Positions 54,883 through 64,000 of a DNA stretch of 64,000 nt are shown in pieces. This DNA is from Thalassotalea piscium (GTDB lineage Bacteria; Pseudomonadota; Gammaproteobacteria; Enterobacterales; Alteromonadaceae): NCBI RefSeq assembly GCF_030295935.1, contig NZ_AP027362.1:186001-250000 (forward strand), given 5' to 3'. A program made the translations under genes and the position numbers. Within the stretch, counting starts at the first letter, position 1. The number at the start of each line of letters is the position of its first letter. The notes below the pieces were generated by a model. That model made no database searches. It was given only the letters and a program-made list of their open reading frames with translations, and was not told where the DNA came from.

Positions 54883-55911
54883 ATGACTCTATTCAAAAAG
54901 CCCAGCATCAGCGTAACAGACCAAATCTCTCTTCTTCAAAATCGCGGTCTCAATATTCAGCAACCTAAACGAGCAGAAAAATACTTAGAGGTTGTAAGCT
55001 TTTTTCGCCTTAGTGCTTATATGCGACCTTTTCAAAAAAGCGAGAGACAACAAGAAACTGAACACCTGTTTAAAGATGGTGTGGAGTTTAAACAAATAGT
55101 TGATCTATATGCTTTTGATCGGGAATTAAGACTCCTTATTATGGATGCAGTTGAGCGAGTAGAAGTCGCTATTCGAGCTACTTTAAATAATGTGATGGGT
55201 ATAAAATACCAAACAGAAGCTGAATGCAGTGGCTCTCATTGGTACTTGAATGAAAATCTTTTTAAACGAACTTACCAGCATAAACGTTTACTAAAAGAAG
55301 TTGAAGATAAGCAAGCAAAGGAGTTTAACGACCTTCAGCGAGATATTAAGAAAATTGAGCGTAGCTCAACGAGCGCTGAGATAAAGCAGCAGCGGATTGA
55401 AAGAAGAGTTAGAGAAAGTTACCCTCGGTTCTACCATCGTACATACGAAACACCTAGACTAATGCCAGGATAGGCGATGGCTGAAGAATTAACATTTGGC
55501 AGTATCTCACACCTTTATAGAGGCTTAGCTAAAGATATTGATCGAAAAGAAATTGCAAAACGATTCGAATTACCTCAAGAAGTTTTTGAAAGTTGGCTTC
55601 ATACTTTAAATTTTATACGAAATTGCTGCGCCCATCATAGCCGCCTTTGGAATAGAGAACTTGCAATCCAGCCTAAAATACCTCGCGGTGATATTTGGCA
55701 ATTACCAAATAGACTAGAACCAAGCCAAGTTCAACCAAGCCGACGTATTTACATGATCTTATTAATGCTCGCACATTTAATGAAGCAGGTTAGTCCAGAT
55801 AGCCAGTGGCATAACAAAGTAAAGGCTCTAATACTGCTCCACCCCGAAATACCACTTTTTCCTATGGGCTTTCCTGACAACTGGCAAGAGCATGAGTTTT
55901 TTACGCAATAG
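54883..55911 (+). pseudogene. Abi_2/AbiF-type abortive infection gene with in-frame amber codon
   Basis: Two open parts (54883-55473 and 55477-55911) are in the same frame and separated by a single TAG at 55471-55473, in the context P-G-stop-A-M-A-E-E-L-T-F-G. Family members usually have W at this position, so one G-to-A change (TGG to TAG) explains it. The first part has the Abi_2 N-terminus (DQISLLQNRGLNIQ, FFRLSAYMRPF, AFDRELRLLIMDAVERVEVAIR). The second has the HEPN-type RNCCAHHSRLWNR. Intact proteins are about 340 aa and act by RNA cleavage or growth arrest on phage infection. The second part could start on its own at 55477. The rest of the gene is undamaged, so the loss is recent or the stop is read through. 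Confidence 0.8.
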
Positions 55912-56155
55912 ATCTTAGCTTTGTATTTTTATGTGATATTGTTCACGTAACGCTGCTAGAAAGGTTGTTTCTTACAGTAATTTGATTAGTACTCAATAAA
56001 ACGCACATAATATGGGGTCACTTTATTTATTATCTTAGTTATAGTTATAGTTAGGGGATACAGCAGCTTAAATACTACATAATGAATTATCCTGTATTAC
56101 TTTCTGACTTTTATCTTGCTAAGATTAACGTAATAACATAAAAGAATTATAACCT

Positions 56156-57592
56156 ATGCGCTTTAACTACCGAATTGTTTTTATTATTACCGGGTTACTG
56201 TTTACCTTATCAACAAGCTTAACGTTAATTAATTATATTGATTCGATGGACACCACTCGTAAGCAGCTAAAAACTGCTTCTTTGCCCTTAACGCTTGACA
56301 ATATTTACACACAAATTCAAAAACAGATCATCGAACCAAATTTAATTGCATCGGTTATGTCTAACGACACTTTTATGAAAGATTGGCTCGCGCATGAAGA
56401 AAGCGATGCAGATCAAATAACGCAATACCTAAAGTCAATTAAAGATAAATACCAAATGTTTACTGTTTTTTTGGTATCAGAAGAAAGTAAAAATTATTAC
56501 AGCAATGAAGGTTTACTAGAAAAAGTATCACCTGATAATAAAAATAATGCTTGGTATTTTAACTTTAAAAGTAAGCCGAAAGAGAGCGAAATTAATATAG
56601 ATCACAATGAATTTATGGGCCAATCCTTAATTATGTTTATTAATCATAAAATATATGACGAGAATAACAATATGATAGGTGCAACGGGTGTTGGCTTAAA
56701 AACATCGTATATAAATGACATGCTGAAATATTTCCGCGAACGTTATAGCTTTAATGTGTTTTTTGTTAACAAACAAGGCGAAGTGTTTATTGCAGAACAA
56801 GGAATAAATAAACTCGAACGGATTAATCTGCACCCTGAATTTAAAGTACTAATGTCAGACATGGTTAAAGACGAAAAACCACTATTTGAATATGAAGAGT
56901 CTGGTGAATCTTATCTTTTAACTAAAAAATACGTTGAAGAATTAGATCTATTTTTAATTGTAGAAGCAAAAGTAGATAACTTTACACAGTCGGTTAAAGA
57001 GGCCTTTTATTTTAATATTATTGTGTATTTATTTATCACTCTACTTATTACGCTAATTGTACTTTTTTATGTGCGTAATATTCATGCAACATTAATGGCG
57101 CTTGCAAGCAATGACAGTTTAACTGACTTACCGAATAGAAGAACGTTTTTCAGTCGATTCAAGCGACTCATTTCACTTAAGCAACGAAATAAACAAAAAC
57201 TATCGTTAGTATTTTTTGATATTGACGACTTTAAGCAGGTTAACGATGCCCAAGGGCATGATGTTGGCGATAAAGTATTAATTGAGATTGCTAGTATATT
57301 AAAAACAACTATAAGGCATACCGATGTTGTTGCGCGATGGGGTGGTGAAGAGTTTATTATTTTATTAGTTGATTCTACACTTGAAGATGCCCAAAAAACT
57401 GCTGAGCAGCTAAGAAAAAACATTGAAAATAGTGCAACTTTAATTGAGCATGCAAAGCAAAAAGTTACCGTTAGCCTAGGTGTAACTGAGGTTAGAGAAA
57501 GCGAAGATACAGATTCTTTATTTAAGCGGGTTGATAATGCGCTATACCAAGCTAAAAAAGATGGAAAAAATTGCGTGTCAATTATCGACTAA
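56156..57592 (+). CDS. diguanylate cyclase with periplasmic sensor domain
   Basis: The 478-aa protein has an N-terminal TM helix (7-27), a periplasmic domain of about 250 residues resembling dCACHE (YYSNEGLLEKVSP, AWYFNF, GVGLKTSYINDML), a second TM (about 286-306) and GGDEF. The active loop is RWGGEEF, with the RxxD site RHTD. It is transcribed alone. Confidence 0.9.
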   Translation: MRFNYRIVFIITGLLFTLSTSLTLINYIDSMDTTRKQLKTASLPLTLDNIYTQIQKQIIEPNLIASVMSNDTFMKDWLAHEESDADQITQYLKSIKDKYQMFTVFLVSEESKNYYSNEGLLEKVSPDNKNNAWYFNFKSKPKESEINIDHNEFMGQSLIMFINHKIYDENNNMIGATGVGLKTSYINDMLKYFRERYSFNVFFVNKQGEVFIAEQGINKLERINLHPEFKVLMSDMVKDEKPLFEYEESGESYLLTKKYVEELDLFLIVEAKVDNFTQSVKEAFYFNIIVYLFITLLITLIVLFYVRNIHATLMALASNDSLTDLPNRRTFFSRFKRLISLKQRNKQKLSLVFFDIDDFKQVNDAQGHDVGDKVLIEIASILKTTIRHTDVVARWGGEEFIILLVDSTLEDAQKTAEQLRKNIENSATLIEHAKQKVTVSLGVTEVRESEDTDSLFKRVDNALYQAKKDGKNCVSIID

Positions 57593-57686
57593 TATCTTGC
57601 CCAAAACACAGGCTGTTATTGAACGAATAATGCGTTCTGCCAACGCAAAAGTGTGCGGCCGAATGTTTCGTCACAACCACTTTTAT

Positions 57687-58367
57687 TTACACTAAAGCGA
57701 GTTTTTCAACTTTAGTAATTTCTTGTCCATCAAAAGTGTATTGATAATGGGCTGTTTGTTTTATCGATAGAATGTTTTTTGGGGTAAACAACCCCCAGCA
57801 CATGCCTGTAGTGTAGCGAACAGAGTTGAACTGCACTCCTTCCGCTTTCGCTTTCTTTAACTTTATGCCAAGTGCATTAGCTTTACCGGTGTCGATAGGA
57901 TCATATATCCCCTCATTAACACCGGTTAAATCAACCAAGTTGCCACTAAAAATACAGGTAAGCCCTCTCATAATAACTACATCATAATGAAGGCCTTTTA
58001 TATTTTGGAATATTTTATTTTGATGATACAAGGTTTCAGCTATAGCGGTGTTTATCGTATCGGCTAAATATAAAACACCATAATCGCCATTGCTAAAGCG
58101 GCTACCTTCAGGGTTAATATGTGTAAAAGGAGCGATCGCGTAACTACAACCTGGTATACCAAAAGGAATATCTTGTTTAGTTAGTAAGTTTAAATCGCCA
58201 ACTTCAGTTAATAGCCTTGGGTTTGTTAGTGCTTGTAATTGATATAACGCCTCAAATTCGCCGCTATTGGCAACATCATCAAATAGGCTAATGGGTGGGT
58301 ATTTTGAATTAACCAGCCGATAGGCTTTTTGGTTGCTTAGTTGAACTGACTTATATTGTTTTACCAA
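57687..58367 (-). CDS. RES-domain toxin (NAD-consuming)
   Basis: The 226-aa protein carries the RES pattern: Arg in EGSRFSNGDYGVLYLAD, Glu in TAIAETLYH about 20 residues later, and Ser/Thr in the C-terminal NSVRYTTG. RES toxins degrade NAD+. The gene overlaps its antitoxin by 7 bp, the usual arrangement. Confidence 0.88.
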   Translation of the reverse strand: MVKQYKSVQLSNQKAYRLVNSKYPPISLFDDVANSGEFEALYQLQALTNPRLLTEVGDLNLLTKQDIPFGIPGCSYAIAPFTHINPEGSRFSNGDYGVLYLADTINTAIAETLYHQNKIFQNIKGLHYDVVIMRGLTCIFSGNLVDLTGVNEGIYDPIDTGKANALGIKLKKAKAEGVQFNSVRYTTGMCWGLFTPKNILSIKQTAHYQYTFDGQEITKVEKLALV

Positions 58368-58768
58368 GCACCACCTCGCATTGTGTCAATACGCTTAAAC
58401 ACTTCATATAAGATCCCAAATTTGCCAGTAGCAATAAGCGCTAGTGGTGTTTTCCCATTAAAATATGGGTTATTGTTAGGCATTTTCATGAAGCCATACT
58501 GATTTTCAGGATTTGAAAATACCGTTCTCAGAGTTGCATGAATATTAAGAATATAACTAATGCGTTCAAGTTGGTCTGCGGTGAGCTTGGCTTTTTCAGG
58601 GTTATGTTTGTAATTATGCAATGCAGCTCGGCTCACACTAAGAATTTTTTGTATCTGTTCGTTTGAACACTCCCATTTCTTAAATATATTCAACACTGCT
58701 TTCAGTCCTGCAGCATTTATATTATCAATTGCTGTATTTTCAATTACCTGAGAAGACATTGTCGCCAC
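58361..58768 (-). CDS. Xre/MbcA/ParS-type antitoxin of the RES pair
   Basis: The 135-aa protein has an N-terminal helix-turn-helix (WECSNEQIQKILSVSRAALHNY) and a DUF2384-type C-terminus (NPYFNGKTPLALIATGKFGILYEVFKRIDTMRGGAW) that fills the toxin active site. It is upstream of and overlapping the toxin gene, so it is made first and probably represses the operon. Confidence 0.88.
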   Translation of the reverse strand: MATMSSQVIENTAIDNINAAGLKAVLNIFKKWECSNEQIQKILSVSRAALHNYKHNPEKAKLTADQLERISYILNIHATLRTVFSNPENQYGFMKMPNNNPYFNGKTPLALIATGKFGILYEVFKRIDTMRGGAW

Positions 58769-59034
58769 CTATTAATATTTAATGGAGTTTATCTAATTGT
58801 AGACGTATTTTTGCAAAGTGTCTACCTGTGGAATGTTGGTTTAAGCTTTTAAAATAACTAGGCAAGCAACATTTCTGTATGTAAATAAACTGGTAGGTAA
58901 CTCATTGTTGTAGCATTCAACATTAACTTGCTACCAATAAAGAGGCGTAAATTAGTTAATTCTTATATTTTGTAAAGTTATGATATGCTTTAAAATTACT
59001 ATCAACACACATACTACTGGTAGCTACTTATTAC

Positions 59035-61071
59035 ATGAATACCATTGGATTATTCGGATACGGACTTGCCAGCGTTGGCTACTTACTTTTTGCCTTTCTT
59101 CTTTTCGCGGCGCGTAATAAAACAATATTAGCTAAATGGGTGCTAATTTCAGCCTTAGTTACTGTAGGTGCTAATGCGGTTGCAGCGCTACAAATTAGCA
59201 TGGGCTTTAGCCTACAATTTGTTATGTTGGCAGACAGTATTAAAATAGCTTGTTGGTCAATTCTTATTCTTTTATGCAATGTTGAATTTCGTACATTTAA
59301 ATCGTTAGTTAAAAATGAACATATCCGTAAATATATAGTGGTATGGCTCATGCTAATGTTGTCGAGTTGGCTGGCAACCCACACCTTTAACTACTCTTAT
59401 GAATATTTATTTCTGCTATTTATTGTATTAAATTTGTGGGCATTAGTGTTACTTGAACAGCTCTTTAGAAGCGCGAATGAGCAAATACGTTGGGCTATTT
59501 GGCCACTCATTATCGCAATTGCCAGTGTCTCTGTTTTCGACTTTGTTTTATATGCGCAAGCAACAATGGTGGCAAGTATCGATTTCGACTTTTGGTATAG
59601 CCGTGGTTATATCGCGGTAGTTGTATTACCGCTGTTACTAGTAAGTACGCGTAGAATTCGAAATGGATCGGTGCGTATTTTTGTCTCCAGAAATGTTGTG
59701 TTTTATAGCTCAATGCTAATGATAGCGGGGCTATACTTATTGGTAATGGCGCTTGCGGGCTACTTAATTAACTACTTTGGTGGAAAGTGGGGAGACTTAG
59801 TAAGCATCGGCTTTTTAGTGCTTAGTAGTATAGTGCTAATTGCCTTACTTATTACCGAGTCTTTACGTCGTAATGTTAAAGTATTTATTGCGAAAAACTT
59901 CTTTGCCAACAAATACGAATACCGCGACGAATGGCTTAATCTAATTGAAAAAATAGAAACCACCACCGCAGACAACTATTACCAAATGGCTACCCAAATA
60001 ATGATGTCTACGCTAAAAACATCAAGTGGTTCTATCATTAGAAAAGTCACAGACACCCAGTTTAATACCTTATACAGTACCGAAGTAGAAATTTCTAAAG
60101 AAGTTAAACAGCAACTAGGTGGAATTAGTCGCTTTTGCCAAGAAAAAGGCTGGATAGTAGATGTTAAAGAATATGAACGTACACCAAGCTTATATCCAAA
60201 CTTAACGATAGATACAGCCCTTTGTACTCAAAGCAATATACGCATAGTTATTCCTATTTTTATTGGCAAAGCCTTTTATGGGTTCTTTTTATTAGGTGAA
60301 AGTAAAGAACTAGGCCGGCTAAACTGGGAAGACCGCGACTTATTCTTCGCCATTTCAAAGCAATTAGGTAACTTTGTGTCGCTGCATGAAGCAAACGATA
60401 AACTTGCAGAGTCTAAACAATTTGATGCATTTAACCGAATGTCGGCTTTTTTAGTGCATGACTTAAAAAATGTGCAAGCTCAGCTAGGGTTGATCAATAA
60501 AAATGCAGAAAAACACCGTGATAACCCAGAATTTATTGATGATGTGTTTGAAACAGTAGAGTCTGCCACTGAGCGCTTAGAAAAAGTACTGTCACAATTA
60601 CGCAATAAACAGGCGGCACAGTCAAAATCTGAATTAACAGATATTAGTAAAGTGGTTGAAAGCGTAGTAGAGCAGCGCAATGTTAAAAAGCCTACTGTTA
60701 CCATTACGCAAACAAGTAGCTGTCATATGGCGATCGACAGCGACACACTACATTCGGTGTTAAATCATTTAATTCAAAACGCACAAGAAGCGACAAACCC
60801 TGAGGGATGGGTTAAAGTATCTTTAGCCCATGAAGATAAAGACATTATTATTGAAATTAGTGATAATGGTTGTGGCATGACACCAGAATTTATAAAAAAA
60901 CGATTATTTAAGCCTTTTGATACAACAAAAGGGAATGCAGGCATGGGGATCGGAGTTTTTGAAGCAAAACAATTTATTGAAAGTATTGCCGGCATACTAA
61001 GCGTAGACAGCGAAGTAGGTAAAGGCTCTACCTTTCAAATTGAACTGCCAATAAAGCCCGTATTTGAATAA
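59035..61071 (+). CDS. prsK: PEP-CTERM system histidine kinase PrsK
   Basis: The 678-aa protein has about eight transmembrane helices (residues 5-285) and a GAF-like domain (about 320-460). The kinase core follows, with AFLVHDLKNVQAQLG (phospho-accepting H) and ATPase motifs NHLIQNAQEAT, DNGCGM and GMGIGVFEAKQ. This length and layout are typical of PrsK, which pairs with PrsR to control export and exopolysaccharide genes of exosortase (XrtA) systems. prsR follows 38 bp later. Confidence 0.93.
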   Translation: MNTIGLFGYGLASVGYLLFAFLLFAARNKTILAKWVLISALVTVGANAVAALQISMGFSLQFVMLADSIKIACWSILILLCNVEFRTFKSLVKNEHIRKYIVVWLMLMLSSWLATHTFNYSYEYLFLLFIVLNLWALVLLEQLFRSANEQIRWAIWPLIIAIASVSVFDFVLYAQATMVASIDFDFWYSRGYIAVVVLPLLLVSTRRIRNGSVRIFVSRNVVFYSSMLMIAGLYLLVMALAGYLINYFGGKWGDLVSIGFLVLSSIVLIALLITESLRRNVKVFIAKNFFANKYEYRDEWLNLIEKIETTTADNYYQMATQIMMSTLKTSSGSIIRKVTDTQFNTLYSTEVEISKEVKQQLGGISRFCQEKGWIVDVKEYERTPSLYPNLTIDTALCTQSNIRIVIPIFIGKAFYGFFLLGESKELGRLNWEDRDLFFAISKQLGNFVSLHEANDKLAESKQFDAFNRMSAFLVHDLKNVQAQLGLINKNAEKHRDNPEFIDDVFETVESATERLEKVLSQLRNKQAAQSKSELTDISKVVESVVEQRNVKKPTVTITQTSSCHMAIDSDTLHSVLNHLIQNAQEATNPEGWVKVSLAHEDKDIIIEISDNGCGMTPEFIKKRLFKPFDTTKGNAGMGIGVFEAKQFIESIAGILSVDSEVGKGSTFQIELPIKPVFE

Positions 61072-61109
61072 AAAAAGTTGGTATATGGTTATATTATAAA
61101 GGGTTTGTA

Positions 61110-62462
61110 ATGGAAAAGTTGTTGATCATAGATGATGATAAAGGTATTCAAAAGCAGCTTAAGTGGAGTTTGTCAGACTACGAAGTAATACTTGCTGACG
61201 ACCGAGAAAGTGCAGTTGCAGCTGTTCGTCGTCACGAACCTAAAGTTATCACACTTGATTTAGGTCTTCCTCCTGACGAAGCAAATGCCTCTGAAGGCTT
61301 AGCTGCACTAGACGAAATATTAGCAATAGCACCGCATACTAAAGTAATAGTTATTACGGGTAACGACGACCGCAGCAATGCATTAAAAGCGATCACGGCA
61401 GGCGCTTACGATTTTTATCAAAAACCTATCGACTCAGATGTTATAAACGTTATTGTTTCGCGTGCGTTTTCATTAGCAATTATTGAAGAAGAAAACCGCA
61501 GAATGCGTTCAGTTGCCGGTAGCGATATTGGCATAATAGGAAATAGTGAAAGCATTGATCGTTTACGCACCATGATCAAACGCATCGCACCAACTGAAAT
61601 AACCGCCTTAATACTTGGTGAAAGTGGTACAGGTAAAGAAGTTACCGCTAGTGCTGTTCACCTTGCGAGTGGTCGTAAGAAAAAGCCGTTTGTAGCCATA
61701 AACTGTGCTTCTATACCTGAAAACTTATTAGAAAGTGAACTGTTTGGCTTTGAAAAAGGCGCATTCACAGGGGCTCATCGCACCACAAAAGGTAAAATTG
61801 AATGTGCCGAGGGTGGAACACTCTTTTTAGATGAAATCGGCGATATGCCATTCAGCTTGCAAGCAAAACTGTTACGCTTTTTACAAGAAAAGAAAATAGA
61901 ACGTTTAGGAGGCCGCCAAGAAATATCGGTTGATGTACGGGTAGTATGTGCAACTAACCAAAACTTAGAAGAAATGGTGGCAGAAAAAACCTTCCGCGAA
62001 GACTTATATTATCGTGTGAGTGAAATAACCCTAAATATTCCTCCATTAAGAGACCGAGACGAAGACGTACTTATTTTAGCGCAGTATTTCTTACAGCGTT
62101 ACGCGCTCGACTATAAACGCAATATTAAAGGTTTCTCAGACGATGCACTTAGTGCAATAAAAAGTCATCGTTGGCCAGGTAATATTCGTGAATTACAAAA
62201 CAAAGTTAAAAGCTCGGTAATAATGGCACCTGGCACACAAGTAAACGCAATAGATCTAGGCTTTTTTGATCATGTAGACCAAGGCATAGAGTTGTCATTA
62301 AACCTACGACAAGTTCGAGAAGAAGCTGAAACAATTGCAATTCAAAAAGCGTATGCGCTATCTGAAGGAAACATGTCAAAAGCGGCAGAGTTGTTAGGTG
62401 TAGCAAGACCAACCTTGTATTCATTAATTGAAAAATATGGCTTACCAATAAATATAGAATAA
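61110..62462 (+). CDS. prsR: PEP-CTERM-box sigma-54 response regulator PrsR
   Basis: The 450-aa protein has a receiver domain with D50 (VITLDLGLP), the sigma-54 AAA+ domain (GESGTGKE, GAFTGAH, CATNQNLEEM), and a Fis-type helix-turn-helix (GNMSKAAELLGVARPTLYSLI). It activates sigma-54 promoters with a PEP-CTERM box. Such a promoter is expected in the genes beyond the right edge; I did not find one inside the window. Confidence 0.94.
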   Translation: MEKLLIIDDDKGIQKQLKWSLSDYEVILADDRESAVAAVRRHEPKVITLDLGLPPDEANASEGLAALDEILAIAPHTKVIVITGNDDRSNALKAITAGAYDFYQKPIDSDVINVIVSRAFSLAIIEEENRRMRSVAGSDIGIIGNSESIDRLRTMIKRIAPTEITALILGESGTGKEVTASAVHLASGRKKKPFVAINCASIPENLLESELFGFEKGAFTGAHRTTKGKIECAEGGTLFLDEIGDMPFSLQAKLLRFLQEKKIERLGGRQEISVDVRVVCATNQNLEEMVAEKTFREDLYYRVSEITLNIPPLRDRDEDVLILAQYFLQRYALDYKRNIKGFSDDALSAIKSHRWPGNIRELQNKVKSSVIMAPGTQVNAIDLGFFDHVDQGIELSLNLRQVREEAETIAIQKAYALSEGNMSKAAELLGVARPTLYSLIEKYGLPINIE

Positions 62463-62470
62463 CGTTTTTT

Positions 62471-63322
62471 GACGGCCTAAAGGCCGACCTACATTGGTGT
62501 GGGAAGTATTGTGTATTTTTTGTAGGTTGGGCTTCAGCCCATCAATTTTTTTGACGGCCTAAAGGCCGACCTACATTGGTGTTGAGAAGTTGTTTTGTAG
62601 GTTGGCTTTGCCGCCATGGACGGCGGTAGTAGGGTAATGCAGGAGCAATTACCGATAAGCCCATCAATTTTTTTGACGGCCTAAAGGCCGACCTACAGGG
62701 TGTTGAGATATATTATGCGATGTTTGTAGGTTAGGCCGTATATTTGTCATGTTTTTGTAGGTTGGGCTTCAGCCCATCAAAAATATTCGAATAATATTGC
62801 CATTGACGGCCTAAAGGCCGACCTACATTGGTGTGGAGAAGTATTGTGTATCTTTTGTAGGTTGGCTTTGCCGCCATGGATGGCGGTAGTAGGGTAATGC
62901 AGGAGCAATTACCGATAAGCCCATCAATTTTTTTGACGGCCTAAAGGCCGACCTACAGGGTGTTGAGATATATTATGCGATGTTTGTAGGTTAGGCCGTA
63001 TATTTGTCATGTTTTTGTAGGTTGGGCTTCAGCCCATCAAAAATATTCGAATAATATTGCCATTGACGGCCTAAAGGCCGACCTACATTGGTGTTGAGAA
63101 GTTGTTTTGTAGGTTGGCTTTGCCGCCATGGACGGCGGTAGTAGGGTAATGCAGGAGCAATTACCGATAAGCCCATCAATTTTTTCGACGGCCTAAAGGC
63201 CGACCTACAGGGTGTGGAGATATATTATGCGATGTTTGTAGGTTAGGCCGTATATTTGTCATGTTTTTGTAGGTTGGGCTTCAGCCCATCAATTCTTTTG
63301 ACGGCCTAAAGGCCGACCTACA
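62471..63322. repeat. REP/BIME-like repeat array
   Basis: Eight copies of ACGGCCTAAAGGCCGACCTA (starting near 62471, 62553, 62675, 62815, 62935, 63065, 63187 and 63300) alternate with four copies of the inverted kind GTAGGTTGGGCTTCAGCCCA (62521, 62756, 63016 and 63268). Each is a palindrome with a GTAG-type head, the hallmark of REP sequences moved by RAYT (TnpA-REP) proteins. Part of the array is a tandem repeat with a unit of 252-260 bp present almost three times, each unit also holding GCCGCCATGG-ACGGCGG and a TTAGGCCG half copy. It fills the space between prsR and the ATPase gene. No RAYT gene is in the window. Confidence 0.9.
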
Positions 63323-63324
63323 GG

Positions 63325-64000
63325 TTATTCTGGATCTATATTGTGCTCTGCATAAAGGCGGCTTTTATGTTTAAGCAATTTATCTACATAACGGGCCATT
63401 TTTACTTTTTGCTTAATCGTGGTTTCTAAAATTTCTTCAACTTCACGTAACACATCTTTAATGTTTTGAACATTTTCAGCTGAATTAACTACAACCTGAG
63501 TGGGTTCGTTATTTTCTAGCGTAGCATTGTTTAATGAGCCTGTTAGTTCAACTTCCATTTCTTCGGCAACACTTAAAATAGCATCAAGCGTTATTTGCTC
63601 TAGCTCCTCTAAAAAGCCGAATAATAAAATGCGATCAACAAAAATATTAATTTTACGCGGCACACCTAGTGTTTTTTCATGAATAATTTCAAAAGCATCT
63701 TCAGAAAATAAACTGTCTTTAATACAGCCAGCTTGGTTCAGGCGGTAATTAATATACTCTTTAACTTCTTCAACTGAAAGCGGCTTTAGATGAGCTGAAG
63801 CAATAATACGTTGACGAAATTGCTCCATATCAGGTGCTTGAATAATGGGTTTAAGCTCTTCTTGGCCTAATAAAAAACTTTGAATCAACGGTTTATTATC
63901 TAATTGAAAATTAGACAACATTCTTAATTCTTCAACGGTTTCAGCAGGTAAATTTTGGGCTTCGTCTACAATCAGCAGTGCGCGCTTACCTTGCTTATGC
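63325..64000 (-). CDS. XrtA/PEP-CTERM-associated ATPase (3' part)
   Basis: The frame is open to the window edge, so the 5' part, including the Walker A motif, lies outside. The visible part has Walker B ALLIVDEAQNL followed by SNFQLDNKPLIQSFLLGQEEL, as in GspA/ExeA-like ATPases. The C-terminal tail contains a coiled region (NVQNIKDVLREVEEILETT). In exosortase loci this ATPase is the TIGR03015-type protein. With PrsK/PrsR next door, that assignment is likely. It is convergent with prsR. Confidence 0.8.
   Translation of the reverse strand, partial: HKQGKRALLIVDEAQNLPAETVEELRMLSNFQLDNKPLIQSFLLGQEELKPIIQAPDMEQFRQRIIASAHLKPLSVEEVKEYINYRLNQAGCIKDSLFSEDAFEIIHEKTLGVPRKINIFVDRILLFGFLEELEQITLDAILSVAEEMEVELTGSLNNATLENNEPTQVVVNSAENVQNIKDVLREVEEILETTIKQKVKMARYVDKLLKHKSRLYAEHNIDPE

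Noticed and set aside
62991-63179. 62-aa ORF on the minus strand inside the REP array
   Set aside because: It is made wholly of repeat sequence and has no ribosome binding site.
62471-63322. Regular repeats that might be taken for a CRISPR array
   Set aside because: The repeats are palindromic REP units of two orientations with unequal, repeated spacers, and there are no cas genes.

Overview
The window is low-GC gammaproteobacterial DNA. The core genes (engB, polA, gor, prlC, rsmJ), the dense set of GGDEF proteins and the PrsK/PrsR PEP-CTERM regulators suggest a marine Alteromonadales member of the Colwellia/Thalassotalea type. That placement is inferred from gene content, not from a phylogenetic marker.

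Left third (about 671-23557): a Tn7-like mobile element of about 22.9 kb. It carries a leftward tnsA-tnsB-tnsC-tniQ operon (9784-4611). Both candidate ends start TGTGGA and carry matching TnsB-type sites (GTGTCA-N6-ATGAGAA, in opposite orientation at the two ends). Cargo left of the tns genes is a Qnr-type pentapeptide repeat protein, a small tyrosine recombinase and a secreted serine hydrolase. The qnr and recombinase genes together are flanked by a 17-bp direct repeat. Cargo right of the tns genes looks like a defence island: an HsdS-like half subunit with a degenerate HsdM-like protein, a DUF2971 protein, an AbrB-like protein, a nuclease/NTPase fusion of 972 aa, a small VbhA-like protein, and a tight four-gene operon (two-TM protein, class III nucleotide cyclase of the Pycsar kind, polytopic membrane protein, PD-(D/E)XK nuclease). 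That operon is the best candidate for an undescribed system.

Junction (23558-23740): the right end stops just upstream of a probable small RNA gene with its own promoter, a 10-bp inverted repeat over the -35, and a strong terminator. It lies beside engB, where Spot 42 lies in enteric bacteria, but it does not resemble Spot 42 in sequence.

Core chromosome (23741-54706): engB, a four-haem cytochrome c4-like protein, an M1 aminopeptidase, TPR proteins, polA (two perfect DnaA boxes upstream), a histidine kinase/diguanylate cyclase pair, gor, a 1521-aa propeller-PAS-GGDEF-EAL sensor, prlC, another diguanylate cyclase, a tag-like glycosylase, rsmJ, an ArsR-controlled RND efflux operon with a divergent DUF2892 gene, a peroxiredoxin and a YhiN-type flavoprotein.

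Right end (54883-64000): an Abi_2/AbiF-type gene broken by one in-frame amber codon, a fourth diguanylate cyclase, a RES/Xre toxin-antitoxin pair, the PrsK-PrsR two-component system, a REP/BIME-like repeat array (62471-63322), and the 3' part of an XrtA/PEP-CTERM-associated ATPase that runs off the window. The window therefore appears to enter an exopolysaccharide/PEP-CTERM locus. No rRNA, tRNA or CRISPR array was seen.
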